A stretch of DNA of 64,000 bases from Hanleya hanleyi (taxonomy: Eukaryota; Mollusca; Polyplacophora; Lepidopleurida; Hanleyidae). The notes beneath the pieces were generated by a model. The model saw only the letters and a list, made by a program, of their open reading frames with translations. It did no database searches and was not told where the DNA came from. The stretch's first letter is position 1; each line of letters starts with the position of its first letter. A program made the position numbers and the translations under genes. Where the stretch lies: positions 1 to 64,000 of the forward strand of contig JAVTVY010045324.1 of the NCBI GenBank assembly GCA_036873755.1, written 5' to 3'. This document shows, one piece after another, positions 33,143 to 44,670 of the stretch.

Positions 33143-33268
33143 CTTGCAATGCTAGACGAATTGGCTTATGGGTAATTTCAGAGGTGCCATCTACCCAAGC
33201 GGTATGGTTTTCATTACAGCACCCCTGCGCAAAATGATAGAATGACTGAAATTTTTGCATCAGTCCAT

Positions 33269-33640
33269 TTATTGAACGCGATATGAAGTAGTTCGATCTA
33301 GTTTCGAATAATTTCTCTGAATTGATCTCACAACGTACCGTTTCTCGGTGCAGCTATTGCAGAATATGTCAGTTTCGTTTCCTGGACAAAACTTCTGCTG
33401 ATATATTGTCAGATTTTCTTCAAACGATTGTGGTTTGTCCGTAAACTGGTGAATATGGCACAAGTCGTAGTCACGGAATATACCGACTTTATTTTGGTTA
33501 CTCGATGACTCGCATAGCAAATAAAATACACCGAACTCACTGAAGTCGAGTTTCAAGGTCGGTTGCGAAAGCGCACTGCCAAAATTATAGTGCAGTCCAG
33601 AAGAGAAGAGTTTGAAAGAGGATCGAGGAGAGGAGGCCAT
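33269..33640 (-). CDS. unrecognised 123-codon ORF
   Basis: ATG at 33640-33638 to a stop at 33269. The product starts MASSPRSSFKLFSSGL, has an internal NLTIYQQKFCPGNETDIFCN and a C-x2-C pair (FCNSC), and ends basic. Composition is ordinary for a globular protein, and the frame is intact over 372 bp in an AT-rich stretch. No family is recognised. It could be a single-exon gene, an exon of a mobile element or chance. Confidence 0.3.
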   Translation of the reverse strand: MASSPRSSFKLFSSGLHYNFGSALSQPTLKLDFSEFGVFYLLCESSSNQNKVGIFRDYDLCHIHQFTDKPQSFEENLTIYQQKFCPGNETDIFCNSCTEKRYVVRSIQRNYSKLDRTTSYRVQ

Positions 33641-34920
33641 ATTTTTTAGTCTGTAGTGTTTTGATCGACTGTGTGAAGTTCTGCGAGTGTGACATTCTAA
33701 CAGCTCGAATTATGTACAACTATGAGCCAAACTTTTAGTATGCTTAGGAAAATGTAATCCTACAAGTCATACTGAAGTTTCAGATTTTTTGCGAACTTGG
33801 TTTGACAGAAAATAATGAAAAACCGAGATGGTTCCATACACTCCAATGTTGAAGCTTCATCGGTGGTGGGGGATATACCTATTGTTGTTTTTGCAACTCA
33901 CGAAGAAGGCGTATAGGCTAATTAGATTATTGTCAATTACCACACAAATAAAAGAATCTGATTCGGATTCTGTGACTTATTCTTGTACACGTCTAGAATA
34001 ACAATATCATTGAACATTGACTTCAGTGCAGATGAATACATAAAATATGAACGAATTCCGCTATGCATTCTGAACTACCATGTTTAGTATACGATTCGGA
34101 CACCTCGGCAATATTGTACGTTTACCTTTATCGGGAAAGGGTAAACCCATTGGATAGTCAAACAATTGCGATAGCAGTGCCGGATTCAAATATACAAGTC
34201 TGGGTATGCCATTGCATGCAAAGGTAAAACAGACTTTCTGTGCAGACAACGCCGTAGAACGTTGTCGAGCACTCCCATAATGACGTCGGTCAGCTTCATA
34301 TATTGTCTTAGATTCAACGGAAGTGAGATTAATCAGCTTGAAACACAGGCGCTCAAAACAAGAGTTTTGCGGGGTGTGGACGGTGGTATTACGGCGAAGT
34401 GTCGAAATATGGGGTCCCTATATATAATCCCATGTTTTATATAAAAATACACCAAGGTCTGCAACGCACTTTGGGTGAATCGAGAAATAAACGGTTTACC
34501 TCCAAACAAAATACATCAGCATATTTTACAAGTGTCGCTCTATATATTCTCGTCGTCAAATTAGTAAATTTGTGCATTTTTTACCTTTGCCGGGCGATTC
34601 AAAATCTAACGTAACTGTCCATCCATTCCGGCACACCAAGATTATGGCGGGCTTCGTTCTCAATTCTGATACAAACCCACATGACCACGGGGTTACGGAG
34701 TATGATAGTACTGGTACACTATTCACATGATTTCAGTATTGGAACTGTAATTATAGCAAATTGATTTGACTGGTATGCTGCCTGCGCCAGCTATTCGATA
34801 TCCATATAACCACATAGTAACAATGTAGCAGCCATTTGATAGTGACAATAATCCAAATAATGTGAAAAACATATTAAAGTGAAACAAAACATCAACCTAA
34901 AAATAAATGAATAAAAAAAA
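33641..34920. other. no gene seen
   Basis: Nothing recognised on either strand. Confidence 0.4.
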
Positions 34921-34924
34921 TGAA

Positions 34925-35540
34925 AATGAACCCTATCTGGCCTGGGCTTTTTGGGACCTGTTCAGGACTGGGGCGGGGGGGCGAAATGGCCTCCCCTAAT
35001 TATTTTTCTTACCCCTTGAGCTAGGGGGCTGAAACTTACCACACTATACCCTTGGGTCAAGCTCTACCAGAAAATGTCAAAAATCCAAGATGGCCGCTTT
35101 GATGACGTCACAGTGACGTCATTTTCAAAAACGGCATTTTTTGGTCGATTTTTCGGTCAGATTTTCCGAATTTTTATTTATGCAATTTCTCCGCAAAAAC
35201 TGCATGATAAATTAGTACATATTAATGTGATGTGAAATAAAATAGTTTTTGCCCACTTTTCATCGCGGAAAAGCAGAAATTTTGAAGATATGATAAAAAC
35301 ATCACTTTTCTGGTGCCCCACGTGGCTGCCATCTTGAATTTACCCCTGATCCTCTGCTCGGAGGGTTATGCAAATAGACTCAAAATGACCAAAATATGAT
35401 AAACTATAAAGTCAGGGAGTTTCAGCTCTTTATGTCGTTCCGAAGATACTGCAGAAAGTTTGATAAGGGGGGAAGGGGGGGGGGGCATTTTGCCCCCTCC
35501 ACCCCAGGCAAGGTAGATTTAAAGCCCCACCGGCCCCCCC
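34925..35540 (-). repeat. dispersed repeat R1, fuller copy
   Basis: Complement of 3030-3590 in its outer parts, plus a central ~270 bp that the left copy lacks. It carries a YY1-like CCAAGATGGCCGC at 35079 directly before two perfect CRE octamers in an inverted pair (TGACGTCA-CAG-TGACGTCA, 35103-35121), a second YY1-like GCTGCCATCTTGAATT (35325), and G-runs of six and eleven (35465-35485). The text CCACC-C-C-GGCAAGGTAGATTTAAAG is duplicated at the right end. Confidence 0.75.
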
Positions 35541-35751
35541 TTCACCCCAGGCAAGGTAGATTTAAAGTGCCGGCATTAGGCAGCACAATATGTATGCTAA
35601 ATTCCGGAATTCTATAACTGATATACCAGATAAAAACATATTCCGGTATACTGTAACTATTATAGCTAATTACACCAGACACAACATATTCTCCGGAATG
35701 TTAGCACATATTATGAACTATTTACTACTATTGAGGATTGTGATTATAATA

Positions 35752-36300
35752 TTATAATGATGCAATACAATAACTTATGTCTTCAGAAAGTTCATGCTTA
35801 TGTTTTTTTGTTAGTGATGGGGTAATTCGTGTATTTCGCAGCATTGTGAGAGCACAAACTTCAATATGTATGTATCCATTTTGGTAGAGGCAGTAAGTCT
35901 TCCAAGCAAAACGTTTTGTCCCTGAGTCAGGATACTTACATCCTGCCAAAGTTGATTTAAGTTTGGAAGACGGCTTTCCCAAACTTGCTTAATCTTTGGA
36001 CAATCAAACAGTGCATGCAAAGGGGTATCTACTTGATTAATACAATTATCACAGTTTGGAGTTGTTTTGATTTTTGACCGAAATATAAATTGGTCAGAGG
36101 AATAAATATCATGAAATAATTTAAAATTCAACTGTTCACCTTATTTTCCAATGGAAGTTTGTAGACGAGACCAAGATTATTGACTACATGTCCATCTGGT
36201 GATTTGTTTGTCATTAAGTTATTGAAGAAACGAGATTTTGTAGGACAGGTTGCTAGTGTTCTTTCGTTTGAATCTGTAGGAATATTACAGCATTTCTAAC
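35752..36300 (-). mobile_element. L1/Tx1-like LINE C-terminal remnant
   Basis: Minus-strand frame 36131-35811 reads FKLFHDIYSSDQFIFRSKIK, then the zinc-knuckle C-DN-C-INQVDTPL-H-ALFD-C and PKIKQVWESRLPNL. The C-x2-C-x8-H-x4-C spacing equals that of the insertion at 25987-26672. Another frame upstream (about 36300-36140) reads TLATCPTKSRFFNNLMTNKS, so one frameshift is needed. Older and more decayed than the 26-kb insertion. Confidence 0.75.
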
Positions 36301-38104
36301 TATATGATTTGAGATAAATGTGTCACTGAATTAGTGGAGAAATAAGCCTGTTTTCAGGTTTAAGACACATTAACCTTATTTTCCACAGTCAATTGCTTTT
36401 TGATTACGTCAGCTTTTGCTGGCGAAATCCTGTGAAACACAATCTCCATTTCTTCATTCTCCTCCAGACTTATTTAGAGTCTTAACTTTTCAATTCCCAT
36501 CAAATCTGATCAGGTTAATCATGGGGCCACGCAGATTGAGGTCAGTAGGTCAATGGTGATGTTTACTGGCCTAACACTCATCGAGTTCATTTTATCTTCT
36601 TTGAGAGAGAGAGAGACAGTGAGACATGCCAGGCACTGAAAAGTTGAATAGGTCAATGGCACGGTGACCCCGAACGCGAAGTTATTGAAAACATTGTGCT
36701 ATTACTGCAGTCCGAAGATGTGGATTGTCATCAACCTTCAGAAATACGTCATACTTACATCTTCATACATAAGCCGACTTTTCCGTTCGCACTTCGAAGT
36801 AGCCATGATACACCAGCCCACCGCCTCTGTTTAAAAGAATTTAAATTTAAATTTTACACGAAACATCATTGACCTAGAATCTATTTCAGTTTCCAAATGA
36901 GTCATATGAGTGGTTATTGATTGGCTGTCCTTTTTATCTGGTCACCTCTACCGCTATACTAGGACAAATGACTTAACTACTGCGAGAATACGTCACCCTG
37001 CACACAGTCGTTGGGTAGGTTTGGATTGGCTCGTCTCTGGTTTGCAGATGAAATTTACACCTCAGATTGCTTTGGGTGGTACGATCTATCGAAGTGTGGA
37101 CGGAGATATCGACTAGTGTATGGCGAAGCGTTCTTGTGGCAAGCAATATTCTAATGAGGCCGGAATGTCAAGGTCACCGGGGATAAAAAACAAACATCAC
37201 CAAACCATTGAAAATCACATTTTCATGAATGGATGTCTTAGTGGGGTGCGATGAGTTGGGTTCCAAGATCGATGTTAAAAGGTCAACAAGATCATAAGTA
37301 TAAGCTCCAGCCTCATGCAGGAGCACACTGTACTGTCCAACCGTTAAATCTGACAGCCCATTTTTCAGTTCGACAATACTATTAAACAGTCAATAATGTA
37401 TATATCTGGTTCTTTTGTGTGGGATATCAGTCCTTTGAAGATTTTAATCCTATTTTAAGATGTCTTGATACTTTGTTGGGAAACGCAGCCGGCTTTGAAA
37501 CATTAAAACTCATCGTGTTATTGCCATTAGCCCATGGAAATGAGCAACCCCCCTCACTGGGGCATTGTAATACCCCAGCCACCAGACAGATTTTCAGACA
37601 GGATTTCCGCTCAAGCAGCACACCGCCGGAAGTGACATCATATATAGTAAAATCGATGTTTGTCGAACATTCCGATTACGTTTTTCAATTCTTCATAATA
37701 CCTCTGCTGACCTGGCGTTAAAACTAATGACCTAGAGTTTTTTTTATTTTTCCAGTTTATATAGGTAAAACAGAACGAGATGTTCGGTCGGATTCAAACT
37801 GAACCGTGTGTGCGTGCTTTTTTTTCACTATACGTCACCTTTCGCTATTGGGGACAGGGGTAAAATGGAGTGAGTCTGTGAAACGGAGCGGGTATTGTGG
37901 GAAGGTTGGGAAATGAGACACCATCGAAAAACACAGTAGTTAGGTTAATTGTACATACCCCGCAATTCATTTTCTGGTGGATGTATATCAGGGTGCGGCA
38001 TTAGTAGATTTACTCCAAATCCAAGAGCAAAATGGATGTATATTTCGAATGGTTTTTCAAATTCCCTGCGACAACAGCATACTAAACAACTGAAAGCCAT
38101 TCAT
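36301..38104. other. no gene seen; GA microsatellite
   Basis: A short GA run at about 36603-36617. Open frames at 36910-37116 and 37419-37721 have no family resemblance and no splice support. Confidence 0.4.
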
Positions 38105-38109
38105 CTTTA

Positions 38110-38335
38110 GAATAATACGATGCACACCGATTCTCGCCAGATCACCGAAATTAAGCAACGTTGAACCAGGCCAATACTTGAATGGGTGACCGTGTGCAGA
38201 ACTGACTGGGCTGATCATTGTCCAGGATAACAGGAACTGTGGACACTCTCGTGTTCTAGCACATGCAGTCATCGTCGTGATAGGACTAAAAAATGTTGAA
38301 AACGGCGTTGAATCCTAATTACTCACTCAATCTAA
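38110..38335 (+). mobile_element. 5S-rRNA-derived SINE
   Basis: The head (about 38118-38193) aligns with 5S rRNA: CCGATTCTCGCCAGATCACC, GAAATTAAGCAACGTTGAAC (box A region) and CCAATACTTGAATGGGTGACC (box C), i.e. the internal pol III promoter. The 5S 3' end is missing. The tail (GGACTAAAAAATGTTGAAAAC, GGCGTTGAATCC, then ACTCACTCAATC) resembles LINE 3' tails of this genome, as expected of a SINE mobilised by its LINE partner. Not a functional 5S gene: diverged and incomplete. Confidence 0.8.
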
Positions 38336-38429
38336 TTGTGTTATAGAGGGACTACAAAAATCGGGTCGACTGACGCTAATTAATTTAAAACGCATATTAC
38401 ACCTTTTGTGGTTTTGAAAAGGAAAGAAG

Positions 38430-39990
38430 ACCTTCCTGGACACTATGGGCTACATCATTGAAAGGAAATTGAATCGTTTATTTTGTCATGTTTCAATGAA
38501 TTCTTGGTGGCCATTGCCTTTGACCTTTTGATCTCAGTTTTGGTACCAGACTCATCGCTTCCCACTAATACATTCAATCAAAAATGTGATTTAATAATTC
38601 CCTGGCTGTTGGTCCTGAATGATTTCTATCGGTTTCTTGTCTGTTGTCAGCTCTCGAGATTTCTGAATTCCTAATTTCAAATTCACATCTCACTGGAGTA
38701 ATATCATAGACAATTTTACCAATGATTTCCTGTTTCAAGATCGATACTGACGTGATCTTATAACTTCATTTTCGGACCTGGTATATCGACTCCCACTAAT
38801 TTATCCGCTCAAAAATAGTTTTATTTCCAATGAATTCCTGAATCTGTTTGGGTCATTGTGACCTTCACCGTTGACCCCAGTTTTGCTTTGCGACACAGTC
38901 TTCATTTCATATATGCAATCGCAAAAATTGCCACGATTTTCTTATCTTAGGCCTAGCTGACCTTGACCTCAATTTCATTGCGCGACATCTGCGTGACCCC
39001 ATAGCTATTCTGTCAAAATTTGTGAGAAATAGATCAATTTGCTAAAAAAAACTTATAAACTCAATAACAAAAGTCAGGATGAGAAGGAAGAGGAAGAGAC
39101 TGTGCATTTAATAGGGTTTAGTCAGTAAAAGCTGACGTTGCCCAAAATAACAAGTCTTTGTTAGCGAATTGGGTCCTTGTCTGTATTGACCCTGTGTGAT
39201 AACAAACAGAGAAGACTAACAGCTCATGGTGACTTATGCAATATCCCGTTGACCTACTTACTTCTCAACCACTAAAGTTTACAACGTTGAACAAGAGCTT
39301 CTTGGTACCTTGAGATACATCATTGAGAAGAAATCTACGAGTGTTTCATGTTTGACTGAGTTGCTGGTGATCAGTGACCTTAACCGTTCACCTCAATATT
39401 GGTAACCCACGCATCGTTTCCACGAATTCATCGATTCACAAAAATGTGATTGTCAATGGTCTTCAATTTCTTTTTATTTCTATGGCATTGACCTTTGACC
39501 TTCTGATCTCAGTAAGTTTCTAGCTTGCTATAAGGTTGAGGTGTTCCTGAAGTTTTACCACAATACATAACGTTTGACTGGAGTAATAGCACAGCCAATA
39601 TTTTCAATAATTTCTTGAGTTGGATGTCACAATGACTTTGATATTTGACCTGTTCACCGCAATGTCATTACCTGGCATATCCTCTGATGTATCCACTCAA
39701 AGTAATCTTGATCTTTAAAACATAATTTTGTTTTGCGACACATCGTCTTCCCCACGACTAAAAAATTCGATTTTTAACATTTTCTGACATTTAGGTGACG
39801 GCGACCCTGACGTCTGGCCTCAATTTTGGTACGCGAAATCTGCTTGACGTCATAGTTATCCTGCCGAAATCTGAGAAAAATGTTGCAATGTGCTGAAAGT
39901 TAAGCAACTAAATAATGAAAGTCTGGAGGAAAAGAAGAAGCAGAATGTGTATTTCAGAGGCTTCACCAGCTCTTACCGACGTAGCTCGAA
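38430..39990. repeat. ~860-bp diverged tandem duplication (family H6)
   Basis: 38440-39130 and 39300-39980 share the order TACATCATTGA-A-GAAAT, TTTCATG..., GACCTTTTGATCTCAGT, TTGGTA-CC/CCACG-ATCG-TTCC, ATTCAAAAATGTGAT, CGCGA-ATCTGC-TGAC-CATAG, and a GGA-GA-GA-GAAG microsatellite. The second has a perfect DR1 pair TGACCTTTGACCT at 39489-39501. In the first, the microsatellite is followed by a small hairpin GTCAG-TAAAAG-CTGAC (about 39119-39134), so read on the minus strand it has the hairpin-microsatellite-tail layout. Confidence 0.65.
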
Positions 39991-40459
39991 AATGCATTTG
40001 CGTATTTTCTTTCTTAGGTCCTTAATAATTGTATCCTAATTCCATAGCTACATAGAGGAAACCTTGAATATCATATATTATCATCGCCCACACCATAATG
40101 TGGCGCAATCATGATCTTTTCTATTTAATGCTGAACCCGCAAAATGTCATAACCTGAATAGAACAAAACGTATCCGGCTTTATTTGACTCATAGAATTTC
40201 GTTTGGTCGTTTCTCCGTAATATAACCATTACACAGGTCACCCATGGTGTATTGCAAATTCCGCATAATTTGATACACACCGGAAGGTGACCTCATTTTT
40301 CAGGATTAGGTCGAAAAAGGCGGAGTTTCACACTCGAACTCAGATGACGTCATACCACTCGACACTGTCTGCCCAGTATTGGCTCGTGTCATCACGTAAC
40401 TATTACATTTTCAGGATACAAATTTGATGCATATTGAAACTTTGGGCTGAAAAAAACAC

Positions 40460-40498
<39 letters not shown>

Positions 40499-40568
40499 TA
40501 ACGAAATTAAGTTCTGCAATTACATTGTTACGATATATTACCTGTTGAAATTAGCGAACGAATAACTG
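39991..40568. other. no gene seen; (AT)n microsatellite
   Basis: A pure AT dinucleotide run at about 40463-40493. Nothing else recognised. Confidence 0.6.
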
Positions 40569-41242
40569 CCCTTACTGTCCAGAAGTGTCTTTGAAGTAAC
40601 TTTGAAGTAACTTTAAAGTGTGGCCATATTTTAACCTTGAAGTGCAAGGCTCAGAGTCAGAAGTGTGCTTGCAGTGTGGGTATTGTTTAGTAGCAATGCC
40701 ATGTAAGGGCATTGAAGTCACAATGAAGTCACTTGGAAGTACTTTTGATGTGTGCCTCAAATATGTTAATTAAGTACTGCAAAGGCACTTCATCGACACT
40801 TCCACAGAGGGTAACCTTCATAGGCACCACTGAAGTGCTCTTGGAGTACCTAATTAGAATATTTGAGGCACTTCAATGTCCTTATATGGCAAGGCACTTC
40901 ATCCACTCTTATACAGAAGGATACCTTTCATATGCACCTCTGAAGTGCTCTTGAAGTACCTTATTAGTATCATAGCAAATCCGTGTAATGAAAGGTATGT
41001 AGCCACGAGATATTTACTTTCCCGGAAAAGAAGACACAAGTATATATTTGAGCACAGAACGTTTTATTTAGAGAAAACACCGAGAGTGAGACAAAACAGT
41101 ACATCATAAAATATTTACAATAAATCTGATGGTTCTTAGCAAGAAACGTGTAGTTTATATAACCGCTAGCACAAATCCTTGAGACAAAATACAGCACAGT
41201 ACTATATATGTATGTATTTACATGTAGTCTTTGGTATTAGTA

Positions 41243-41739
41243 TTATTCAATGGTGACAGTGTTCATGTCCAACTTGAACTTGAAGCAGCAGATCTTTCGA
41301 AGGATAGTTCGCTTTAGTTGCCCTGAGGTCCACTTGGACGTAATCCAACCTTTGCTGAAACCCACCAGTCTGAATTGTGGACTTCTTGGCCTGTGGCGAT
41401 AAAATACACGCATACATGTATAATTAGATCAGTTGTATATATGGTTCCATATGACATGCAATCCATTTTTTTTAATACACTCAAGATGATTCAATAGGTT
41501 GAGCACCATAAAGGGTAAAGAATGGAACACATCAGTACGATTTACAAAAGATTTATGAAGATGTCTATTATCCTTTCTTTACTACTCCATGATATACAAC
41601 AAGGGAGATAAACAGTTTGTGTGACGTTCTAACCAATACACACTATGAAGAAATCAACCATACCTAGGTGTGCTCATTAAATTTCCCATCAGTCGAGTGG
41701 CTGCTTGAAGTGAGCCGAGTTCCTTGTAGCATCTGTATT
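41243..41739 (-). CDS. unrecognised spliced ORF, last two exons, in the TIR element
   Basis: Exon 41739-41664 (acceptor TATATTCCAG, donor GTATGG) joins exon 41390-41243 (acceptor TTATCGCCACAG) across a phase-2 junction, AG+G = Arg. The joined 73 codons read YRCYKELGSLQAATRLMGNL, MSTPRPRSPQFRLVGFSKGW, ITSKWTSGQLKRTILRKICC, FKFKLDMNTVTIE and a TAA. The only other closed-frame choice in exon one ends at its border, so the splice decides the frame. A poly(A) signal AATAAA (minus, 41068-41063) follows 175 bp after the stop. The first two bases complete a codon from an upstream exon. Basic and Trp-containing; no known family. Domesticated gene or transposase tail are both possible. Confidence 0.55.
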
Positions 41740-42771
41740 CTGGAATATAAAAGTATACAATGTAAGAAGCCATTAGAATTGAAGAGAAACAATCATGTGA
41801 ATTTTTATAATTTGTCTTTGTTAATTTCTGGTTCAACTAAATCTCCATACAGGGTTTCAAATAACAAATAAATGCTTATTAACTACAAATTGTATTCTTA
41901 AATTTTTGAAATGAAATAAATGTATGAAATGAAATTTCTCAAGATGTGGGTAGAAATGTACAATTGAAGTGTGTGAAGATCCTTAGCTTTGGTATATGAA
42001 TAGTGCAATCAATAGACAAGGAAAATATAGCCTGTTATAATGATGAAAAGTCTAATCATAATTGATTATACTTTTTCTGATTACAGCTAAAAATAGGTTA
42101 TGCTAACATTTTATTATCAATATATTTTAAAACATATTTCTTAACCATTTTGTCAAAAATCTGGTATGGAAATATTCTACAATCTTCTGCAAGGAACAAA
42201 AATCAATAAATTTTATAAATCAATAAACAGTTAAAAACAACAAGATAATTTATTTAAAGCTACCATCCCCCCAACCAGTTAAATCCACATGTTTTGACAT
42301 GAACAGGAAGTATACAAGCAGTTTTGTGATAAAAATATCTCACCCTCAGGGGATTTCCTCCAGGGGTGCATGCCAATCTTCATATGAGGTCCCCAAGCCT
42401 GAGGTTTCCAAGCTGACAATTCACACAATCATAACAATGGCAATTCACACTGCCTTGAAGAACCTGGGTAGATCTGAAAGTGATATATTGAGACAGGGAT
42501 ATGGATATTTCTTTGTGAAAGCCATGCTATATGACCCATTAAATTTGACTGCAATTATAAGGTGAAGTACATTATTACAACCTGCAGTCCATATAGCAAT
42601 ATTTATTGAGGCCAATACCAATTTTTTGATATGCCAAGTATGTCATGGGAACTTGTTGATAATAATACATGTAGCTGATACTCCCGGGTCTACATCACTG
42701 TTCAGCTCAGTTCTTTGCTTATTAAGTTATGAAAAACAGAAAAATTATAGTTATATTTATAATTTACTTAC

Positions 42772-42901
42772 CATATCACTAGCTGCACTCATCACCATCT
42801 GCAATACAGTTCTTCAAACCTCCATAGTTCTAGCTTAACAAACAAATCCACCTGATTTTTGCAGTTGGAGGTATGATAGCCTGGCAGTTGAAGTCAGCCA
42901 T
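42772..42901 (-). CDS. candidate 5' exon of the TIR-element gene
   Basis: On the minus strand, AAAATGGCTGAC (a YY1-like word overlapping an ATG at 42901-42899) starts MADFNCQAIIPPTAKIRWIC and meets a stop after 23 codons. A later ATG gives MVMSAASDM directly before the consensus donor GTAAGT at 42771. YY1 sites overlapping start codons are common in metazoan promoters, so this may be the transcription start. How it joins the 41739 exon is unclear; 42343-42471 has splice-like borders but no open frame on this strand. Confidence 0.25.
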
Positions 42902-43597
42902 TTTGTTTGATGTCGACTGGTGGCACCCCGGTGTACAATTAAATTTTCAAGGGCAGATAACTCCACCCATTTTGACGAGACAGTTAAGAAGAAAAAGACT
43001 ATCAGAAACAGAAATTATATATATATTATATTTAAACAAGTGATAATAATGAAGAGGATAATATAAAGTATTCTTTAATGCGCATTTTTTGTTGCTGACA
43101 TTATGTTATGTTAGAACTGATTCTTCTAAAAATATTTTCCCATTTTGTTCAATTTTACTATAAAATCATGGATTTGGAATGATTATAAAACCTGAATTCA
43201 ACAAGATTCTTATCTAATATGATACTGTTTTGATAACACTAATATGTGAGAGACTGATATTATTAATATCTTTATTTTATTCAAATAGGAACCCATGGCA
43301 CTTTAAAAGATCCAAAAATGTTCACAGTTCTGAGTGATATGTCAGTAAACACATGTGAATAGTTTACACAGTTGCAGCTATTTTGAACTGTGAAGTACAA
43401 ATCTGATGTTTAGTGGTTTCATTGAAATGAGATTTGATGTCACTGAGTGAAATCAAATCAGCCAACTTTAAGCTGGGATATTCCCAGAGCTAATTAATAT
43501 CATTGAAACTTGTATACATGTAGTTCTAATTTATGATGTTATGTTGCTGTAATAGTTTGTGGGAAAATTCCAATAATCTAGAAATCCTATTGGGTTG

Positions 43598-43770
43598 AAT
43601 CTTATAGGATTTTTCAGAATCTTATAGGATTTTCAAAATCTTATATGATTTTTTTCAGAATCTTATAGGATGTTTCAGAATCTTATAGGATATTTTAGAA
43701 TCTTGTATGATTTTTTAGAATCTTATAGGATTTTTCATAATCTTATAGGATCCTATAAGATATTTTTTGT
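43598..43770. repeat. ~20-bp tandem repeat (AATCTTATAGGAT)
   Basis: Eight or nine copies of AATCTTATAGGATTTTTCAG with small changes, ending in the palindrome CTTATAGGATCCTATAAG. Lies inside the TIR element, just internal to the right subterminal repeats. Confidence 0.9.
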
Positions 43771-44234
43771 AAGGGGAATTCCCCCAAGTTATGCTATAAA
43801 ACTGACAAAGTCCAAGAAGTGTCTTTGAGGAGTACCTTAGATTATGCCGAACAATAACTGAGTCTCAAAAGTGTCCCTGATGTCCCCCAAGTTTTGCTGA
43901 AGAACTGACAAAGTCCATGAAGTGTCTTCGAGGAGTATATTGGATTATGCCGAACAAAAACCAAGTCTCAGAAGTGTCTCTGAAGTCCCTCATTTTTTGC
44001 TCTGAAATTGACAAAGCCCATAAAGTGTCTTTGAGGAGTCCCTTGGCTACTGCCTTTTTCTAATGAAGTACCTTTGAAGTATGCCAGTATTTTTCTCTGT
44101 TGTTGAAGTGCCTTTTCAGTGTACTCTTCAGAGGCACTTCTATGCATACTTCACATGAAGTGTGTCACTTCTGGACAGTAAGGGTGAGCATGATTTGCTA
44201 TGTTGGTGATAAATGTAAGAGGTGGGAAAAACTA

Positions 44235-44670
44235 ACGACGTCTGGCGACTAAAACGCAAACGGGAAGGTTTCTCTTGGCACCTCACATTCAGACTAGAAT
44301 ACGGAGGATTCTAAGCCGCAGCCTTGGTATCTCAGCCGCGCTTTTGTTGCAGATGTTCATGAGGAAACTACGAAGTAACCACACCGCCCCTAGCACCGGC
44401 TTAAGCCGGATTGAGTACATATGGAGCTGTGGTGACAGATCAGCTCAAATAACTCATCTGATGTTGTCGTATGGACATCGAGGGCGTCTGATGGAGTAAA
44501 CATTGTAAATGGAAGAATACCCAGAAAAAACTAACCTGTAATGCCCGGCGTCGTGCGAGAAATTTCACACAAAGACAACAAACCTACATATATTTGTCAA
44601 ATGACATGTACAGAGGGCAGGCCTCTGGTAGTAACAGTCCACCAGCAGAATCCCACCATGTACAGATAAT
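44235..44670 (+). repeat. dispersed repeat R5, long copy
   Basis: Complement of 60968-61262 across about 260 bp: GACGTCTGGCGACT, ACATTCAGAC, GTATCTCAG-CGCGCTTTT, CCCCTAGCACCGGCTTAAGC, GACAGATCAGCTCAAAT and GGGCGTCTGATGGAGTAAAC, and continues with text seen at 10680 and 19430 (AACCTGTAATGCCCG, CAGTCCACCAGCAGAATCCC). Starts 50 bp outside the TIR element. Class unknown; no coding capacity. Confidence 0.8.

Larger units (their letters stand above)
40569..44184. mobile_element. 3.6-kb TIR element with internal spliced gene
   Basis: Perfect 19-bp terminal inverted repeats: CCCTTACTGTCCAGAAGTG at 40569-40587 and its complement at 44166-44184. Inside each end lie 350-400 bp dense in GAAGTG/CACTTC words; the right arm also has three ~110-bp tandem units (AGTGTCT-TGAGGAGT, GATTATGCCGAACAA, GACAAAGTCCA). 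Such subterminal repeats are typical transposase-binding regions of DNA transposons. The interior has a two-exon reading frame on the minus strand (41243-41739). A flanking TG on each side is the only visible duplication. Transposase class not recognised. Confidence 0.8.

Noticed and set aside
38118..38193. Functional 5S rRNA gene.
   Set aside because: Several mismatches, missing 3' half, and a SINE tail instead of a T-run terminator.
42299..42565. Plus-strand 88-codon open frame inside the TIR element, with an acceptor-like CACCCTCAG and protein-like EVSKLTIHTIITMAIHTALKNL.
   Set aside because: Left out as a gene because it is antisense to the better-supported minus-strand exons and has no good donor; still the best alternative if the element's gene lies on the plus strand.
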